Notes: generated by a model not told the origin, from the sequence alone. Positions 21,150-34,744 are shown, counted from the stretch's first letter. The stretch is 64,000 nt of DNA from Balaenoptera acutorostrata (GCF_949987535.1 NC_080074.1:37493641-37557640); one strand, 5' to 3'. Numbers and translations: made by a program.

Positions 21150-24100
21150 TATGGACTTTCCTTCATGTCAGGGGCTCAGTCTTCATCCTTCACTACCATT
21201 CTCTAGAATCACTTCCCAGGAATGAAGTATCTGCCTGCAAACCCACATGTCAGGCTCTTCTGTCAGGGAGCAACCTAGGCTAAGAGAAGCTAGAAAGTGG
21301 AGACCTCTTTATGCCTTTCCTTTCCCCCAGCATCTTTGATAACCAGGGAGCTTGAGAAACAGAATTTAGTGTAATTTGAGGATCAAAATAATACTGAGCA
21401 CAAGAATTTGGGTGAGGATTTTCCTCCCACCTTGGCTTGTCACTGAGCCTTGTTTGCCTTATCCACCAGCAAAGGCAGTTTTAATATCAGCCAAGCCAGC
21501 CTTAGGAGAGCACATTCAAGTCTTAGGCTGCTTTGGTTTAACCTTGAAATATGCAGGTATCGACTTCCCTAAGATGGTGTGGCCTGGGCGGAGTTTTGAT
21601 GAATAACTTTTGAATAACAGAGGCCAAAGAAATATTTTCTATTTAACTACGTTATTAGATAAATTGGGTAAGCCAGGGCTTTAAACAGCAGCTAAGTTTT
21701 CTAACTCATGAATTACATGAGTTCTATTTCTTCTAGCTTCAAGTCATTTGGGCCAGACCTGGGTAGGGAGAAAAGCTATGCTGCCCTGGATTCTGTGCCA
21801 TTTTCCTGTGCTTTCAACTGCCAGTTTAGGACCCCGGGAAGAAACTGCAGAAGAGAGGGGCAGATTCATTCTGAAGCTAATTAAGTTTTTGTTTCAGGGC
21901 CCTTCAGTTGCATGGGTCCCTTCCAATATGCTCACATGACTGTTTTTATGGAATCTGATAAGACATTTTCACTGCAATTGCTTAGAGACTGCTTCTTTTG
22001 ATAAATTGTTGCAGGCTGCTTTGGAGTCTTGCTTAGGGTAATTGATTTGGAGATACACTGGAACTGGATTTAGTGAGATATATTTATGTGGTTCATAGTC
22101 ACTTTCAAAGAAGTTATTGCTTGTAATCCCTGGGTAGGAATAGCTTCTGGGAGTTCTTCAGTGCTCACTGACGTGACTCACTAAGCAATCATATACAAAG
22201 GTTCAGGCCCAAAGTTCATATCACGACAGAACAGAAACATGTGAGCGGAGGAAGAGAAACAAGGCTTGACATGTGAACTACTCTTCCACCTATAAACATA
22301 GAAAATTAGATACAGTTATTCCTTTCTCATTAATCCCTGGCCAAAATGGAAGTTCCCAAACATCAGAAATACATTTCGTAAATATACCTAGTAATCATTG
22401 TTTTTCTTATATTGATGGCATTCAGGTAGAAAATAATATAACAGAACTCCTCTTTGTAGACCACAACTCCGTAGCAGTATGATGAATACTAAATATACCT
22501 GTGTGTGAAGTAAAGTATTTGATGGGTCCTATAAAGAATAAAAAAAATTCAATCAACCTAAGAATAGGCTGAATTATCTTTCTGTACTCTCTACAGAAAA
22601 TTCTGTGAATGTATTGTTATCGTAAGAAGAGGCGATCAAAAAGCATGCCACTAAAAATGTCAGAGAAAATTATTACCAAGATGTTTTAAGCAATTAATAA
22701 AATATACTATTTTTCTAGATTTGGTGACATTATTCAGATTTTAAAAGATTATATACTGTGATTTTTTTTCTCATTCTCAGTGACTATGTATTTTTCTTAT
22801 CTAATTTTGCCCAAACTTTTGTGTTCTTTTCTTAAAAGGGGGCCTAAAAATTATATAAAGCTTCGAACCTATAAAACCTGATTTTTGCCCCAGGTTGATG
22901 GGCTAACTCCTTGCCTTCAAGCCATTTGTTTACAGACCCTTAAATGTTTCTTCAATTATGTGGTACCAGGTTGGCTTTGGACTTGAAGATACGTTTTCTG
23001 ACTTTGTCTTTAGATTTTGGAGATACAAACTGTTAACTCACACATAGAGGGGTACTTGGTATCCATACTGAGTTCCAGGCTTCTAATATGACTAAAGTAA
23101 CTAAGAGTCTTGTGCCTGGAATATTCTGGTTCTAGGAACTCGTTTTGTTCAGGAAATCAAGGAGAAACCAGAGTAGTTTAAAAAACATCCTTCAGTCTTA
23201 TTATCAGAAAGGCAGCAGCAGGATAAGAACCAAGAATTAAGCTAGAGGGAGAATTACTCTTTCCTTAGGAGGAAGTTGAAATTTTAAAGCAGAGAGATAT
23301 GAATGGAAAAATGATGAAGGCTAAGTCAGAAAGAGATAAAAGCACAAGGGAGATAAATATGCTTCTAACCGTTCTGAAAATGTGATTGGGGCTCATATTT
23401 GACTTACTGCTTAACTGAAAACCGTACTGGGTTATGACAGAATCTAGCAAAGAAAGAGAGACAAGTTCTCAGAAAGCTTCCTGGAATACACTTCCCCAGA
23501 AGGGATAGAAATCTAGGAAAATACAGTACAGAAGGAAACCCTGTTAAAATCACAATTAGCATCTACAGTAAGAATTTTCTGGAAATTACCCCTTAAAGAT
23601 TGTGACAGCTGTTCGAAATGGTTAAAATAAATTGCACTGCTCTGCAAAAGGAAGACCAGAGGACCATCATAAAATATTCAAAGGATTACAGAGGATCAAA
23701 GTGAAATGAAACTCTTACTCTGTGTGGGGAAGCAACAGCTATTGCCTGTGTCCTGGGGGAACCAGATTAAGAAATTTATGTAATTGAGATTCCAAGAGAA
23801 GGTGCAACAAAATTATTCAAGGGAAGCCAAGCCAGAAAATAATAGATCAAGGTCAGGCTTTGGACAGATGTTGGTCTGTTGGGAGAATTCCTCCTGGGTG
23901 AGAATATCCAATTCACAGACACGGAGGTGGCCAAGACTTATCTGAAAAATAGTTGCTTTGGCAGGACCAGAGCTCACTCATTTCCTATTTCTTATTATGA
24001 AAGATCCTCACGGAATCAAATTTATGAAAAATGGTTAGACAAATAAATGTCTGTCCAGAAAGCAGAGTAATAGTGAAAAAAACTAAGCTCTTGAGATTTT

Positions 24101-26456
24101 GTAAAGGGTACTAATTTTATATTGGTTAGAGAAGAAAAGGATCTATTTCAAAAGCAGATTCAACTTCCTGAAAAGAACTGAGAGACAATTGAGGTAGAAA
24201 AAGATATAATAATAAGAGAAATGTTGTTCATGTTCAGCACATTAAAAATGTGAGAAATTTCCATGTCTTGGGAGCACATAGCAGAGATATTAGTCTACCC
24301 TACCCTAGACCCAAGAGGTACATACTGGAAACTCAAGAGAAGCTTCAATATTTGAATAGGTTGAGGATGACTTTTCTGCTGAAACAAATGTGGAGGGTGA
24401 AGGAGAAATCTTCCCAGGAGGCAGGTTTCTTTGACTTAAGCAATTCCACAGCAAGAGGCATTGTCAAAAGCTTCTGTAGCAGGACTGAAAATATTGGATA
24501 TAGAGTCTTTGTGGGTAGATACAATTTATATTATATTCAATTCCGCATTGGAGGACCAGAAACACCAGGATCAATGAATAAATGGAAATTAAGCAGTATT
24601 AAACATGCAGAAAGGTCTCAGTTTAAAACCTGATACCTGGGGCTACCACCATAAGAAATTTCTGAACTTGCAAAAGGCAGTGATGTCAAAAATGTCACTC
24701 TCTGAGAGAGAAAATCATATGCATAGGTGAACTTCCTGCCAGTTGCGGTATAATCATACTGCCAAAATTAATCTCTAGATGGGAAATTTCTTGCAACTAA
24801 GTTTAAGGACCCTGGGCATAGACTGTGAGTGGCTGACATTGGATTGATTCCCACCTGGTGAGGTTGAACCATACAAGAAGTTCTCTGTCTCTCCTTTTTT
24901 TCCTCATGAGTGCTTGAGTTTCTGCTCATGGTCTTTGATAACACTAAAGCCTGGGTTTGGTAGACGGCATCAAGCCTGGGGATTGCCTTATTTTCTAAAT
25001 TTTTTGGTCTAGAACTGTTAGAATATGCTGTATCCTATTAACTTTTTGACCCTGAGTTTTAATTTACTTGAATTTTAATTCACAGGAACAAGTACATTTA
25101 ATTTTAAATTTTAATTCTCTTAGATTTTAACTTACAGGTTTTGTACTTTCATTTCTTTGGAAATTTACCTCACTAATAGAACAATTTGATTTCTAAATTT
25201 ATGTCTTTAGACTATAATTTTCAGTGGGATTTAATCTTTGCAACAATTTTTCCCCAGGAAATTCATAATAGGAGAGCTTTATATTGAATCCATACTTAAG
25301 TGAATAATGTATGTATATAAATTAACAATATATGCTCAGAAAACATATATAGAGACAATGGAATTTCAAAATTTTAAATTATTAATGAAGTTTCAACTGT
25401 TTCACATAAAAATGTTTTAATTATTTAAAATCTGAAGTTTATTATTTAAAATATAGTTTAGTACTTTTGTTGATCTTGTAAAGCTAGAAAGAACAAGAGC
25501 TAAAATAACCTAATTTTATTACCTGAGAAGAACAGTTTTAATGAGAAAAATGACATAAAAATCTTATTGAATTTTGTACAGATGATGTTAGAGGAAAGTT
25601 AGGGAGAAAGTTGAGAGTTCCAGGCAAAATTTTAGAAAAATTTCCAGATGTTTTAATTTAGCACTGTGTTAGTCACTGTATTCAATTGTCACTGGATGAT
25701 GTAAATCACTTTAAATATTTTCTTGATAAACTTTTATTTACTCCCATTTATCAAATAAACTTTGTAGAGAATCAAATAACATATCATAAGACCTTGGAGT
25801 AAAATAATGAAAATTGGAAGAATATTTTTACTTCAATGGACAGTGTTTGGTGCCAAGACTGCAAAAACCTCATTTATACATTTAATAGAAGTTGTGAAAC
25901 GGGATATTTAAGTATTTGTAAAATGAAATGTTTTAGAGATTTGGCTTTAACAACTGAGAGCTTAACAGAGATTCAGTACAGTCTTTAGCTTTAAAGCAAA
26001 AAATAGATCTTGGTTACAAATGCTGATGTTAATAAACAAATGATAAAAATGATTGAATATATAAAATTAAATAAAGGAAAATATGAAAGTGAAGCAAATG
26101 AAATTATAGTAATATAAAAAAAATCATATTATTTTAAATAAAGCAAAACAAAATTTTAGTCTGAATCCTGGATTCAGAATAAAATATTTAGAATGGACAA
26201 ATCCTAAATTTCACTTTGGACTTACTCCAATCTTCAAATGTTGATGGAAATATCAAAACTGGATGGGGCAAACTGTTGCCCCAACAAGTATTTATGGGTC
26301 CTACATATTTATATGAATAGAATATAGCCTCCCAGCAACTGGTAAATCCCATAGACAAACTGAGGGTGTGCTTTGGTTGTTCTTGAACTCCACTTTTTTT
26401 CTTAGGTAGAATTCACGGTAGAAAATGGGGCAAGGAATACCTGAGCTCTAAATCTT
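21150..26456. other. Longest repeat-poor block; no gene recognised
   Basis: Over 5.3 kb I can name no transposon and no simple repeat beyond short A/T runs. The largest frame is 127 codons at 24250-24633 (plus), without recognisable motif; its flanks show no convincing splice or promoter context. 23200-24900 is purine-biased on the plus strand. 25000-26200 is very AT-rich. It could be intronic, a non-coding transcript or simply old unique DNA. Confidence 0.45.
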
Positions 26457-26677
26457 AACATATACATACTGCTATATATAAAACAGATAACCAACAAGGA
26501 CCTACTGTGCAGCACGGGGAACTATACTCAATATTTTGTAATAACCTATAAGGGATAAGAATCTGAAAAAGAACGAATATATATATTTATGTATAACTGA
26601 ATCACTTTGCTGTACACCTGAAACTAACACAACATTACAAATCAACTATACTTCAATTAAAAAGAAAAGAATAAAAA
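26457..26677 (+). mobile_element. 5'-truncated L1 3' end
   Basis: Sense L1 3' UTR: 'accaacaaggacctactgtg', 'actgaatcactttgctgtac', 'caacattacaaatcaactat', then an A-rich tail near 26660. About 220 bp; I could not find a clean flanking duplication. Confidence 0.88.
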
Positions 26678-29600
26678 CCCCTCAGATCTTCTGATCCCTA
26701 TTCCTAAGCCTAAACTGAACCAGAAATTTTTAATGGGAAGTACTTATAAAAATTATTTTTGAAGACTCTCAGGTGTGAAAAAGTAAAAGTAAGTGTCTCT
26801 ACGTACAACACAATGTAACTTTGTTCACAAGGCCTGTGTCTACTAAAGGTAGATAATAAAATTTTACCAATTCAGGAGAATTCCATCACTTCCACTGTGA
26901 AACACAGTCACCTCGAGGTTACTCAGCCAATTCAGACTGTGTTTCTCGTCCCTTTCTCTTTCTCCTGTACTCTGTAGAAGCACTATGAGTTCCCAGGGGT
27001 AATGCCAGTACTGGCAAATTGCTACCTCTGATCCAAATACCATCTTCTGTTCTTCCTGGCCTCTGCTGGGGGCAATTCAATGTGTCTGGAAACGGCAGTT
27101 GGTCTCTGTAACATTCACTGCCAGAGTCCCAGGGCTGCAGTAGCCTCTGGTTAATTTGAACGTTGATCGTACATCGTTTCCCCCTACTATTAGGCTTCGC
27201 CCAGTCCACAGTTCTCAGCATTTCCTCTCTTCTCCTTGGGATTCGGGGAATCTATGAGGCTGCCTTTAGACCCAGGCATTGGTACACCCTCTTGGGCATT
27301 CTACTTTACTGCTCAGTACCTTGCAGAAACCTGTAGTCTTTTATATTCTGGGAGCCTCTCAAATATGTTCTGGGTTTCTATCACCGTTCTCATTATGCTG
27401 CTACCCACCCAACCCCATTCCAGAAATGTAGAACATATGAGCACCCTTCAGGGATCCACAATCTAAAGTCTAGCCATGTCCTTAATAATTCTCCCTTATT
27501 ACCCATTACCCTAACTTCCCTATCTCTCTGAGATAGAAAATTGCTTTTACACTGTCACAGATTCCCTGCTCATTCTCTGATTTATGCATAAATATTGTGC
27601 TCTGAGAACTCCAAGGATCTCAGGCTTTGGAAATCATCAAAACGTCTTATCACTCAAAAAAGCCTAGCTGCTATAATAGAAAGGCTTGCTTTCAAGACTA
27701 TTGTTTATACCATGGACTTTTTAAAAGGCCTAATTTGAAACTTGAAGATGAACCATGCCTTCTCCTCAGTTATATTCTCAGTGGCCCTGAGGGCATTCAT
27801 AAGCAAAGCTACTCTGGCTGCCTGGATGGTGGGATGATAATCCGTATGAGAAACCATGAGGGAAAGAAACTGAAGTTGGTTTATTTCAAAATATTAACCA
27901 CAATATTTTACACAAGGCATCGGCAAAAAGGAAGCACTATTAGCGGCTTCTTTTATATATTTTCCTTTTCCTACTCTCTTTAAAATTGTAGTGAGATGCA
28001 ATTCCTAGTAAAACAGCCACCTGTGGTACAAATGGCCAAAATCCAAGGTGAGTTATGTGTAACAGAGAGAGAGAGATTTTTTATAAAGGCACTGAGCTAT
28101 CTCAGGTAAGCCAGGGACAAAAATGGGGTTGCTGGACTTACATGACACCTGAAACCAGCCATGAATATACCATCAGGACCACTGGTGTACCAGAAACAGC
28201 CCTACCAGCTCACCAGAGTCAATTATTAAATTTAGGAATTTTGTAAGTTGGTTGTAAAACACAGTCATTATTAAAAATTAAGTTAAACAAACTTACAGTT
28301 AAGTAAACTGCATTATTTAGATACTAAATAATCGGGTCTCACCAATTCCTTTTTTTTTTTTTACTCTTACTGATTTTAATATTATCTATTTGTATTTTAC
28401 TATTATATAGGCTCCTGAAATTATTTAGATTTATTGTATCTGTATGTTGGAAATACTATATAACGGTGTACTACTAGGAGTCTCTTTCCAACTCACATTT
28501 GGTAACATCCCATTGGTAGTTGTTTTAAATCAGCCATGGTAGAAAAATTCATACCATAGAATTTGGCCAATGCTACAATTAGTCCTTTTTTTTTTTTCTT
28601 TAAGTAGGGAGCTGATTGTTAAACATTGTCCAGCATGCCAATATTCAGGACTCTCTATTTCCTATGTCTTTTCTCTCATCCTTTTATGCCTCTGCTTCAC
28701 TATTCCTCCTTTTCCCCTATTGGCCAGTTATCTCTGAGTTTTTGTGTATGTAGCAAGAAACATGGATACCAAGAAGTATTAAGATTCAAGGTACTCAAAG
28801 ATAGTGCCAAGGGGATGAACTGAGATAAGAAGAAATTCCCAGAACAGGGATGCTGGGAGATAATCTCAATCTATATTACCATATTCACATCCCCTGTTTA
28901 GAACTTTCTCTTGCAAGAATCTCCCACACAGTTGCTCAGAGTATCTTCAGGAAGTCCATTTCTTGGTGTCCTAATTGTTTTCTCTACATTCTACCTTCTT
29001 GCCACTGTCCTCAGTGCAAGTTAAAGAGTTCTTTTTGCCAGATTCAAATGGCTACATTGGTCTCTTCCTCTGAAAGTGACACTTTGATACAAGTTTAAGT
29101 GCAGAAGTAATCTTTCAAGCTGCCCACAGAGGGCCAATAAAACAGAAAGACTCTTTTTGAAAACAAGTTAAACTCTCACTAACCCCAGGAATTTCAGAGG
29201 ACCTATTTTTCCAAACTCTCATAACTCTAGTTAATTTGTTGAAAAATGTATTCTGTAAAATATAAAAAGTTCTTTGTCAAAGTTATTTCAAAGCCTAGGG
29301 ACTCTCCTGAGCTTTCTCCCCAGCCAAGATGATAGAAAAATGCTTACTGGACAGAATGATGCAACTCAAGTCCCTCTACAAAGGTGACATACTATTCCAA
29401 TTACATGACAAACCTGCATATAATCTCTTTGCTTGATATGAAGAAAGCAACCACTACAGGAAATTCCTTGTTGAATTCTGTCATTTGAGAATAAAATTCC
29501 AGAGAATCGATTATCCTTCTTTTTAAAAATTTAAGAATCAGCTGACTCGCCTAGAAATCCATTTTTGACTAATGACACAAAATATTTATTACTCTTCTGG

Positions 29601-30049
29601 TTGACTTTCATCCCCAAACCCTTTATCTACAATAGTTTCTTTAAAACAAAAAATCTGTAATGGAAATAACCTGCCAACCAATTTAAAACAATTCATGTTT
29701 AAATGCTAAAGACTTTCTGATTTTTCTTTTAATTCCAGCAATTCTATATAAACTTGACTTTCAAAGGGGCCATGAACAAATTGATAATAAGCCATGTTAT
29801 GATGCAGCACAAAAACGTATGTTTCAACTTCCAAAATTAAAACTCTTAACGTTCTCATTAATATGGCCCTGGGTCATGTCCAATGTCTACTTTCCGACTA
29901 TGATATTTAGATAACTAGGTCAGAGCTCTCTCCATTACTCCCTTCCAAATATCTCTGCTCAGTTAATTTATCTCTAAAAATGGAGTCCTAGATTTTGAGG
30001 AAATTGTGAGCAAATCCAGGAGAGAGACTCTAATGTGCATTTCTGAATC
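26678..30049. other. Unassigned DNA, no gene recognised
   Basis: 26900-27470 is less AT-rich and could be a diverged LTR or old repeat; frames at 26919-27221 (minus) and 27236-27466 (plus) lie there with no known motif. A 118-codon frame at 27627-27983 (plus) and others near 28055-29098 also lack signatures. Short T runs occur near 28350 and 28590. Confidence 0.4.
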
Positions 30050-30122
30050 AACAGCACTTAGTGCAGCGCTGGGCCTGGAGAAGATGGCCAATAAATCTTG
30101 GTTGAATAAGTAAGTGAATGAA
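30050..30122 (+). mobile_element. L2 3'-end fragment
   Basis: 'agtgcagcgctgggcctgga' then 'ggccaataaatcttggttga' and 'ataagtaagtgaatgaagg' match the sense L2 3' terminus. Confidence 0.7.
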
Positions 30123-30829
30123 GGTCAGATAGCCTTCGTGAGATCACTTTGGACTTCAAGAACAAAGTATTTGTAATCCTTCAGAATAATAATTATATAG
30201 TTTCCATGGAAGTTCAAACTAGCAGTTTTTCCTCACGCGAAGAAAGAGAAAACAGAAACGTGGAATAGCTGAATTGGGTGTGTAATGTCATAATGTTGTT
30301 AATAAGTAGTTTTAAAAATGCTTTCTACAAAACCGGTAGTTAGACCTACAGGCTTAATTAAATTCATATTAAAACTTTTTTTTGCAATAATATTTCATGG
30401 ATGGTGCTGTGTACATCCTACAATATCATATTAGAATAAGAGGCGTCAGATCTGGTGGCTCCTCTTTGAGTGATGAGAAGATTAATTAGTGGGTCCAGGG
30501 AATGTCAGTCTACTCCATCGATCATAAAGTTCCCTGTCAACATTTACCTAATGGGTTTAGCAGCCACTGATGATCTTTGACCAGATCTGTTATTTCACTA
30601 AGGATTATAAAATGTTGACTTTCTTAATTTTTCTATGTCTTCTGAATTATCTGTTCTACTGTAAAGAATTTTTCCACATTAACTATTTGTTACCTTGAAA
30701 CATGGTTTGTATAGGAAAGGCAGGATAAGTGCTTGATTTATTTCCTTTATTTACCAACTTTCAGAATAATAAGGTGGTGCTCTAGCAAACCAATGAGGTT
30801 GCCTTTTTTTGTTTTTAGTATCATGAAGA
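30123..30829. other. Repeat-free block, possible conserved non-coding DNA
   Basis: No repeat or gene seen. 30170-30640 has a balanced composition with TAAT-rich homeobox-type sites (for example 'cttaattaaattc' near 30354) and is a reasonable candidate for alignment. Confidence 0.4.
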
Positions 30830-31343
30830 ATTCATGGATTTTTTTACATATGTGATCTGTTTTAAACAGTGTGATCATTACTCTTTTCGATGCCCAATTT
30901 TCCATTTCATACCAGTGAGAACTTCTTCAAGTTGGCTCCTGAGACATTTTGACATGACTCCTGTAGTCTTGGATAGTTTCCTTGCTTTTAGTCCAACAAG
31001 ATATCTCAGGATCATCTTGTGTATTTCCTGTCATAGACATGGAACCAGTTTAAAAAGGATCCCTGGGGGCTTCCTTGGTGGTGCAGTGGTTGGGAGTCTG
31101 CCTGCCAATGCAGGGGACACAGGTTCGAGCCCTGGTCTGGGAGGATCCCACATGCCGCGGAGCAACTGGGCCCGTGAGCCACAATTGCTGAGCCTGCGCG
31201 TCTGGAGCCTGTGCTCTGCAACAGGAGAGGCCGCGATAGTGAGAGGCCCGCGCACTGCGATGAAGAGTGGCCCCCGCTCGCCGCAACTAGAGAAAGCCCT
31301 CGCACAGAAACGAAGACCCAACACAGCCAAAAATAAAAATAAT

Positions 31344-31374
<31 letters not shown>

Positions 31375-32260
31375 GGATCCCTGGATCTTTTTAGAGAGAT
31401 GATATTTAGAGACCAAAATCTGGGCACTGCAGTTGTTCTTTTATAGATTGTCACTGTTTCTAGGCCTTTTCGACATAGAAAGGTATGAAATAAGCTGTTA
31501 TATTTTGTTATTTTTAACAAGATAAAAATAAATAAGGCCTACTGACATTCCAATAAAAACATTACCTGGCTTTTAGTTAATTTCATTGGTTTTGTATTTC
31601 TCTTTCTTATTTTACAAACCTTGGTTCCTAAAGACATTAGCACAATTATTTATTTTCTCTACTCTTCAACATATAATTAGTAGTTTAAAATATCATTACA
31701 TAATGCTGTTCAATGCTTTTTCATGATTTTCTTTTGTTCTTAGACTAAATCCTGCTAGGAATGTACAGTCAAATTACTATGTTTTAAAGTCACTTGAAAT
31801 AATTCTACTTAATGTTCATTCATCTCATTTTTTTGATCACCAACATCTCAAATCCCTAGTTTGTAAGGTGAAAATGAGTGTCACTAGCTTTTCTTTCATC
31901 TCTTCAAATCTTTACCTTAGCTTAACTTCTAACACTTATACTTTTCACTTTTAGATTTTCAAGGTTATTAGAATGTATATCTAGCTCTCCAATCAGTTAT
32001 TGGAATTTGCTGTTTGATTTGGTTTTGCTCTCTGGAATTTCTAATTGCCTTTCTTTTTTCTTGAACAATTTGATTTTATCATATCTTAAACATATTTTTA
32101 TGAAGATCTTTCATAGAAAGGCCTCCATTTTTCGGCTCCACTATGCATTGTTTGCTCTCCAGCCTTGCTCCGTAGCTGTCATTCTTCATTTCATTAATCC
32201 TCAGTTTTGCTCTCTATTTCCTGCCTCTCACATTTATTCCCTTGTTTTGCTGGGCTAACG
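30830..32260 (-). mobile_element. Old L1-lineage fragment, split by a young SINE
   Basis: The order 'caagttggctcctgagacat', 'tttgacatgactcctgtagt', 'aggatcatcttgtgtatttc', then beyond the SINE 'aaaatctgggcactgcagt' and 'tttctaggccttttcgacat', later 'ttaaagtcacttgaaataat' and 'tggaatttctaattgccttt', is one I associate with ancient L1M/HAL1-type dispersed sequence read in complement. Family assignment is from memory and uncertain. Confidence 0.45.
31067..31369 (+). mobile_element. CHR-2-type tRNA-derived SINE (young)
   Basis: Head GGGCTTCCTTGGTGGTGCAG with the A box, then a B box GGTTCGAGCCC near 31123-31133, then the tRNA-unrelated body rich in CpG, ending 'acccaacacagcc' plus an AAAT-type and poly(A) tail. 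A perfect 15-bp duplication AAAAAGGATCCCTGG flanks it (31052-31066 and 31370-31384). It is transcribed by RNA polymerase III and moved by L1 machinery. The antisense frame of about 99 codons (31031-31330) recurs in all four young copies and is a by-product of the SINE. Confidence 0.95.
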
Positions 32261-33097
32261 TAAATTCCTGAAAAAGGAGTTTGGGAGTCATACTGGACTC
32301 AGTGTAGGTACTCCTTCAGATCCACGCGGCCACTCTGTTCTCCCTGTGTGCCTTAGTTATCTGCTTGGCCTCTTGCCCTTATCACCCCTACCAATGGCTC
32401 AATCCATTCCCACAGTCATAGAGCCAGGTCTCTGCTGCAGTTGGTGCTACAACTACAGTATAAAGAGGCCCAACCATGGTGCCGGTGCTGGCAAGAAGAA
32501 CCTGACCAAGTAGCTTTACTGAGCCTATAGGTGTTCCAGAACCTTCCCAGAGAGGTGGGTAACACAATCTTGAGGTGCTATGATGTAGGGAGGGCTTGAA
32601 CAGGGAGACCTGAGACACAAAGAAGCTAGCAGAATAAGCCTCTCTTCTTCCCTGACTATGGACTGTTCTGGGACATAGTAGATCACATGGCCTCTCTGAA
32701 GATCTCTCTGAAGCCAAGAAATTAGTTGCCTAATTTAAAAACGTTTGGCCAGCTCCAAGATGTACCACTTTAATTTTCGACTCCTCCTTCCACTTTCCTC
32801 CTTTTCCTCCTTCCCTACTTACTTCTCTTTCCCTCATGCTTGCTTTCATGGAATTGAACTTCCTAATAAAGTGTTGGTCCCTTACCTTTACTGTTATTAG
32901 TTTATGCCCAGTCTTGTTCTCTCGTTCTGTATTTCTATAATTTTACTTTAGTGATGTAAAATTACAAAACTCCAGAGGGATAGTAGGCAAACCTTTGTAA
33001 CTAGTTTGCCATTCTGAACAGCACATTAATGTCACTATTTTAAGAGATAGGAGTATCACAGTGGGCAAGTATATGCATTTGGGTCAAGGCCAGAGTA
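32261..33097. other. Unassigned DNA, no gene recognised
   Basis: Moderately GC-richer at 32280-32740, with a 109-codon minus frame (32388-32717) that shows no domain. An AATAAA lies near 32864. It may be an unrecognised old repeat. Confidence 0.4.
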
Positions 33098-33195
33098 ACT
33101 TTCATTCATTCATTTACTCAGTGAATATTTACTTGTGATAAACATAAGCTAGAGACATGAGATTCAGAAATAAAAGATATGTTCTCATCCTCAAA
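33098..33195 (-). mobile_element. L2 3'-end fragment
   Basis: 'tttcattcattcatttactc' followed by 'gattcagaaataaaagatat' and 'tctcatcctcaaactaatg' is the complement of the L2 3' end in order. Confidence 0.65.
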
Positions 33196-33514
33196 CTAAT
33201 GATTTCTCATGGAAATACACATATTTTCTGAATGAATACTCTGGCAATTTCTCAGTCATGGTATACCTTTCTTCCACTTTAATTTTTGTCAAAACTCTTC
33301 TCAGAGCCTCTGTTCTGTCCTTGTTTCTAGGAGCTACATAACCAGAAGGCTGGCCTTTGAAGCCGGCAACACAATCTCAATCTCCTTTTCTTTAGCTAAC
33401 TGTTTTATTAAAGCTTCTCGCTCTGCCATGGCTGAGAGAGAAATGGTTGTTCATAACAAAGGCTGGAAACGATGCTGAAGGGAAAGTAACATTTTTCTCT
33501 TGGTCTTTTTTCTC

Positions 33515-33690
33515 AATTTACTAAACCATTGCATCCATTTTCTCATGTATTTCTCACAACTCAGGAGGTAAACAGAGTGGGTGTTGTTTCTTCATTGCAT
33601 AGAGGAGGAAACTGAGGCCTAGCAAGTTTAACTGTCTGGCTCAGGGGTACTACATGTAACATCAGGCAAGAATTCCAGTCACATCTCTTG
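33515..33690 (-). mobile_element. MIR SINE
   Basis: The core is clear in complement: 'gcatagaggaggaaactgag', 'gcctagcaagtttaactgtc', then a degraded 'aagaattccagtcacatc'. Confidence 0.85.
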
Positions 33691-34744
33691 GATCATTCTT
33701 TCCAGTGACATTTTAATAGAGCTTCAAGGCCCAGGTAAGAGATGGAAAGACAGTAAAGGAATCTCTGCGCCTTCTGTTCTTAGTGCTGCTTATGAACTCA
33801 GATGCAGAAATCAATTTCAGAATTTCCAGAATCAAAGGCAGAGTGAAAGAACCAGGCTCAGGAATAAGAATGAGGTGTGTCTGGGGATGTAAGTAGCTCA
33901 GTCCTCTTGTAGATCCTGTTCTGACTGCTCCCAACCCCAGTCTATTAGTCCTCACTCGTGGGTCCCACTTTCTTTGCATCTGGCTGTCCAGCTCACATAC
34001 TGAGTCCCTGACGTGTTGTGGGATCTTTTTCTTTCCATTCATTTGGATACCCACAGGTTGTTATCTCACCGCTGCCAGACACAGATTAGATATTTAATAA
34101 AACTGTATTAAATCTACACGAATGAATACATGTACACCCTAATCTGAAATTCTCTTTCAGTCTTATTTGTAAAACTTCAGTTCGGTCATTTCCTCTCCTT
34201 TTTCACTGCTTCTTTAATTTCTCATCTCATGTCCTGACATGTTAATATTCCTAGAAGCAGAGTAGTAATTAGAGCTTCTGGGTTGTAAGGAAAAGAAATG
34301 GACTCTGCTATGCTAAGCAAAAGCTTTAACAATATAATAAAAAATAAATAAATGCAAATAACGTGGGATAATTTGAAAACAGAAGGAAAAGTGAAAGAAC
34401 CAGGCTCACTAGGAGCAAAAATGAAGTGGCTCTAGGGATCCAAGTAGCTGAATTTAACTGACAGGCTTGTCAGCTTGCCACCTCTGCGATGATTCAGCTC
34501 CATCAGTTTTCCTGTCCTAGAATCAGCGTGTTCAGGATTCAAAGTCCCAGAGAACGAGTCTGATTTGTCAGCATTTGGTCATATACTCAAGCCCCAGCTG
34601 GGGGACAACTTGACCAACAGTCCCTAAAGATGACAGACAAGGGCAAGAATGAATCCCCTCCAACACCCCCCCCCCCCAAAATTTAAAGCGCTATGACAAA
34701 AATAAGGGGAAATGGATTGTAGCCACCCAATTTGCAGAGTATAC
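33691..34744. other. Unassigned DNA, no gene recognised
   Basis: Includes a 113-codon minus frame (33713-34054) without recognised motif. 33840-33910 and 34390-34460 share a similar phrase ('aaagaaccaggctca' plus 'aagtagct'), possibly two copies of one unnamed old repeat. Confidence 0.4.
34666..34677. repeat. Poly(C) run
   Basis: Twelve consecutive C bases followed by A; likely polymorphic and error-prone in sequencing. Confidence 0.95.

Noticed and set aside
24250..24633. 127-codon frame as a coding exon
   Set aside because: No recognisable domain, no convincing splice-site pair or promoter. Kept only as a note in the repeat-desert finding.
31067..31145. tRNA-like head of the SINEs as possible tRNA genes
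   Set aside because: A and B boxes are present but the segments continue into the SINE body and poly(A), have target duplications and lack a tRNA-like 3' end. They are SINE promoters.
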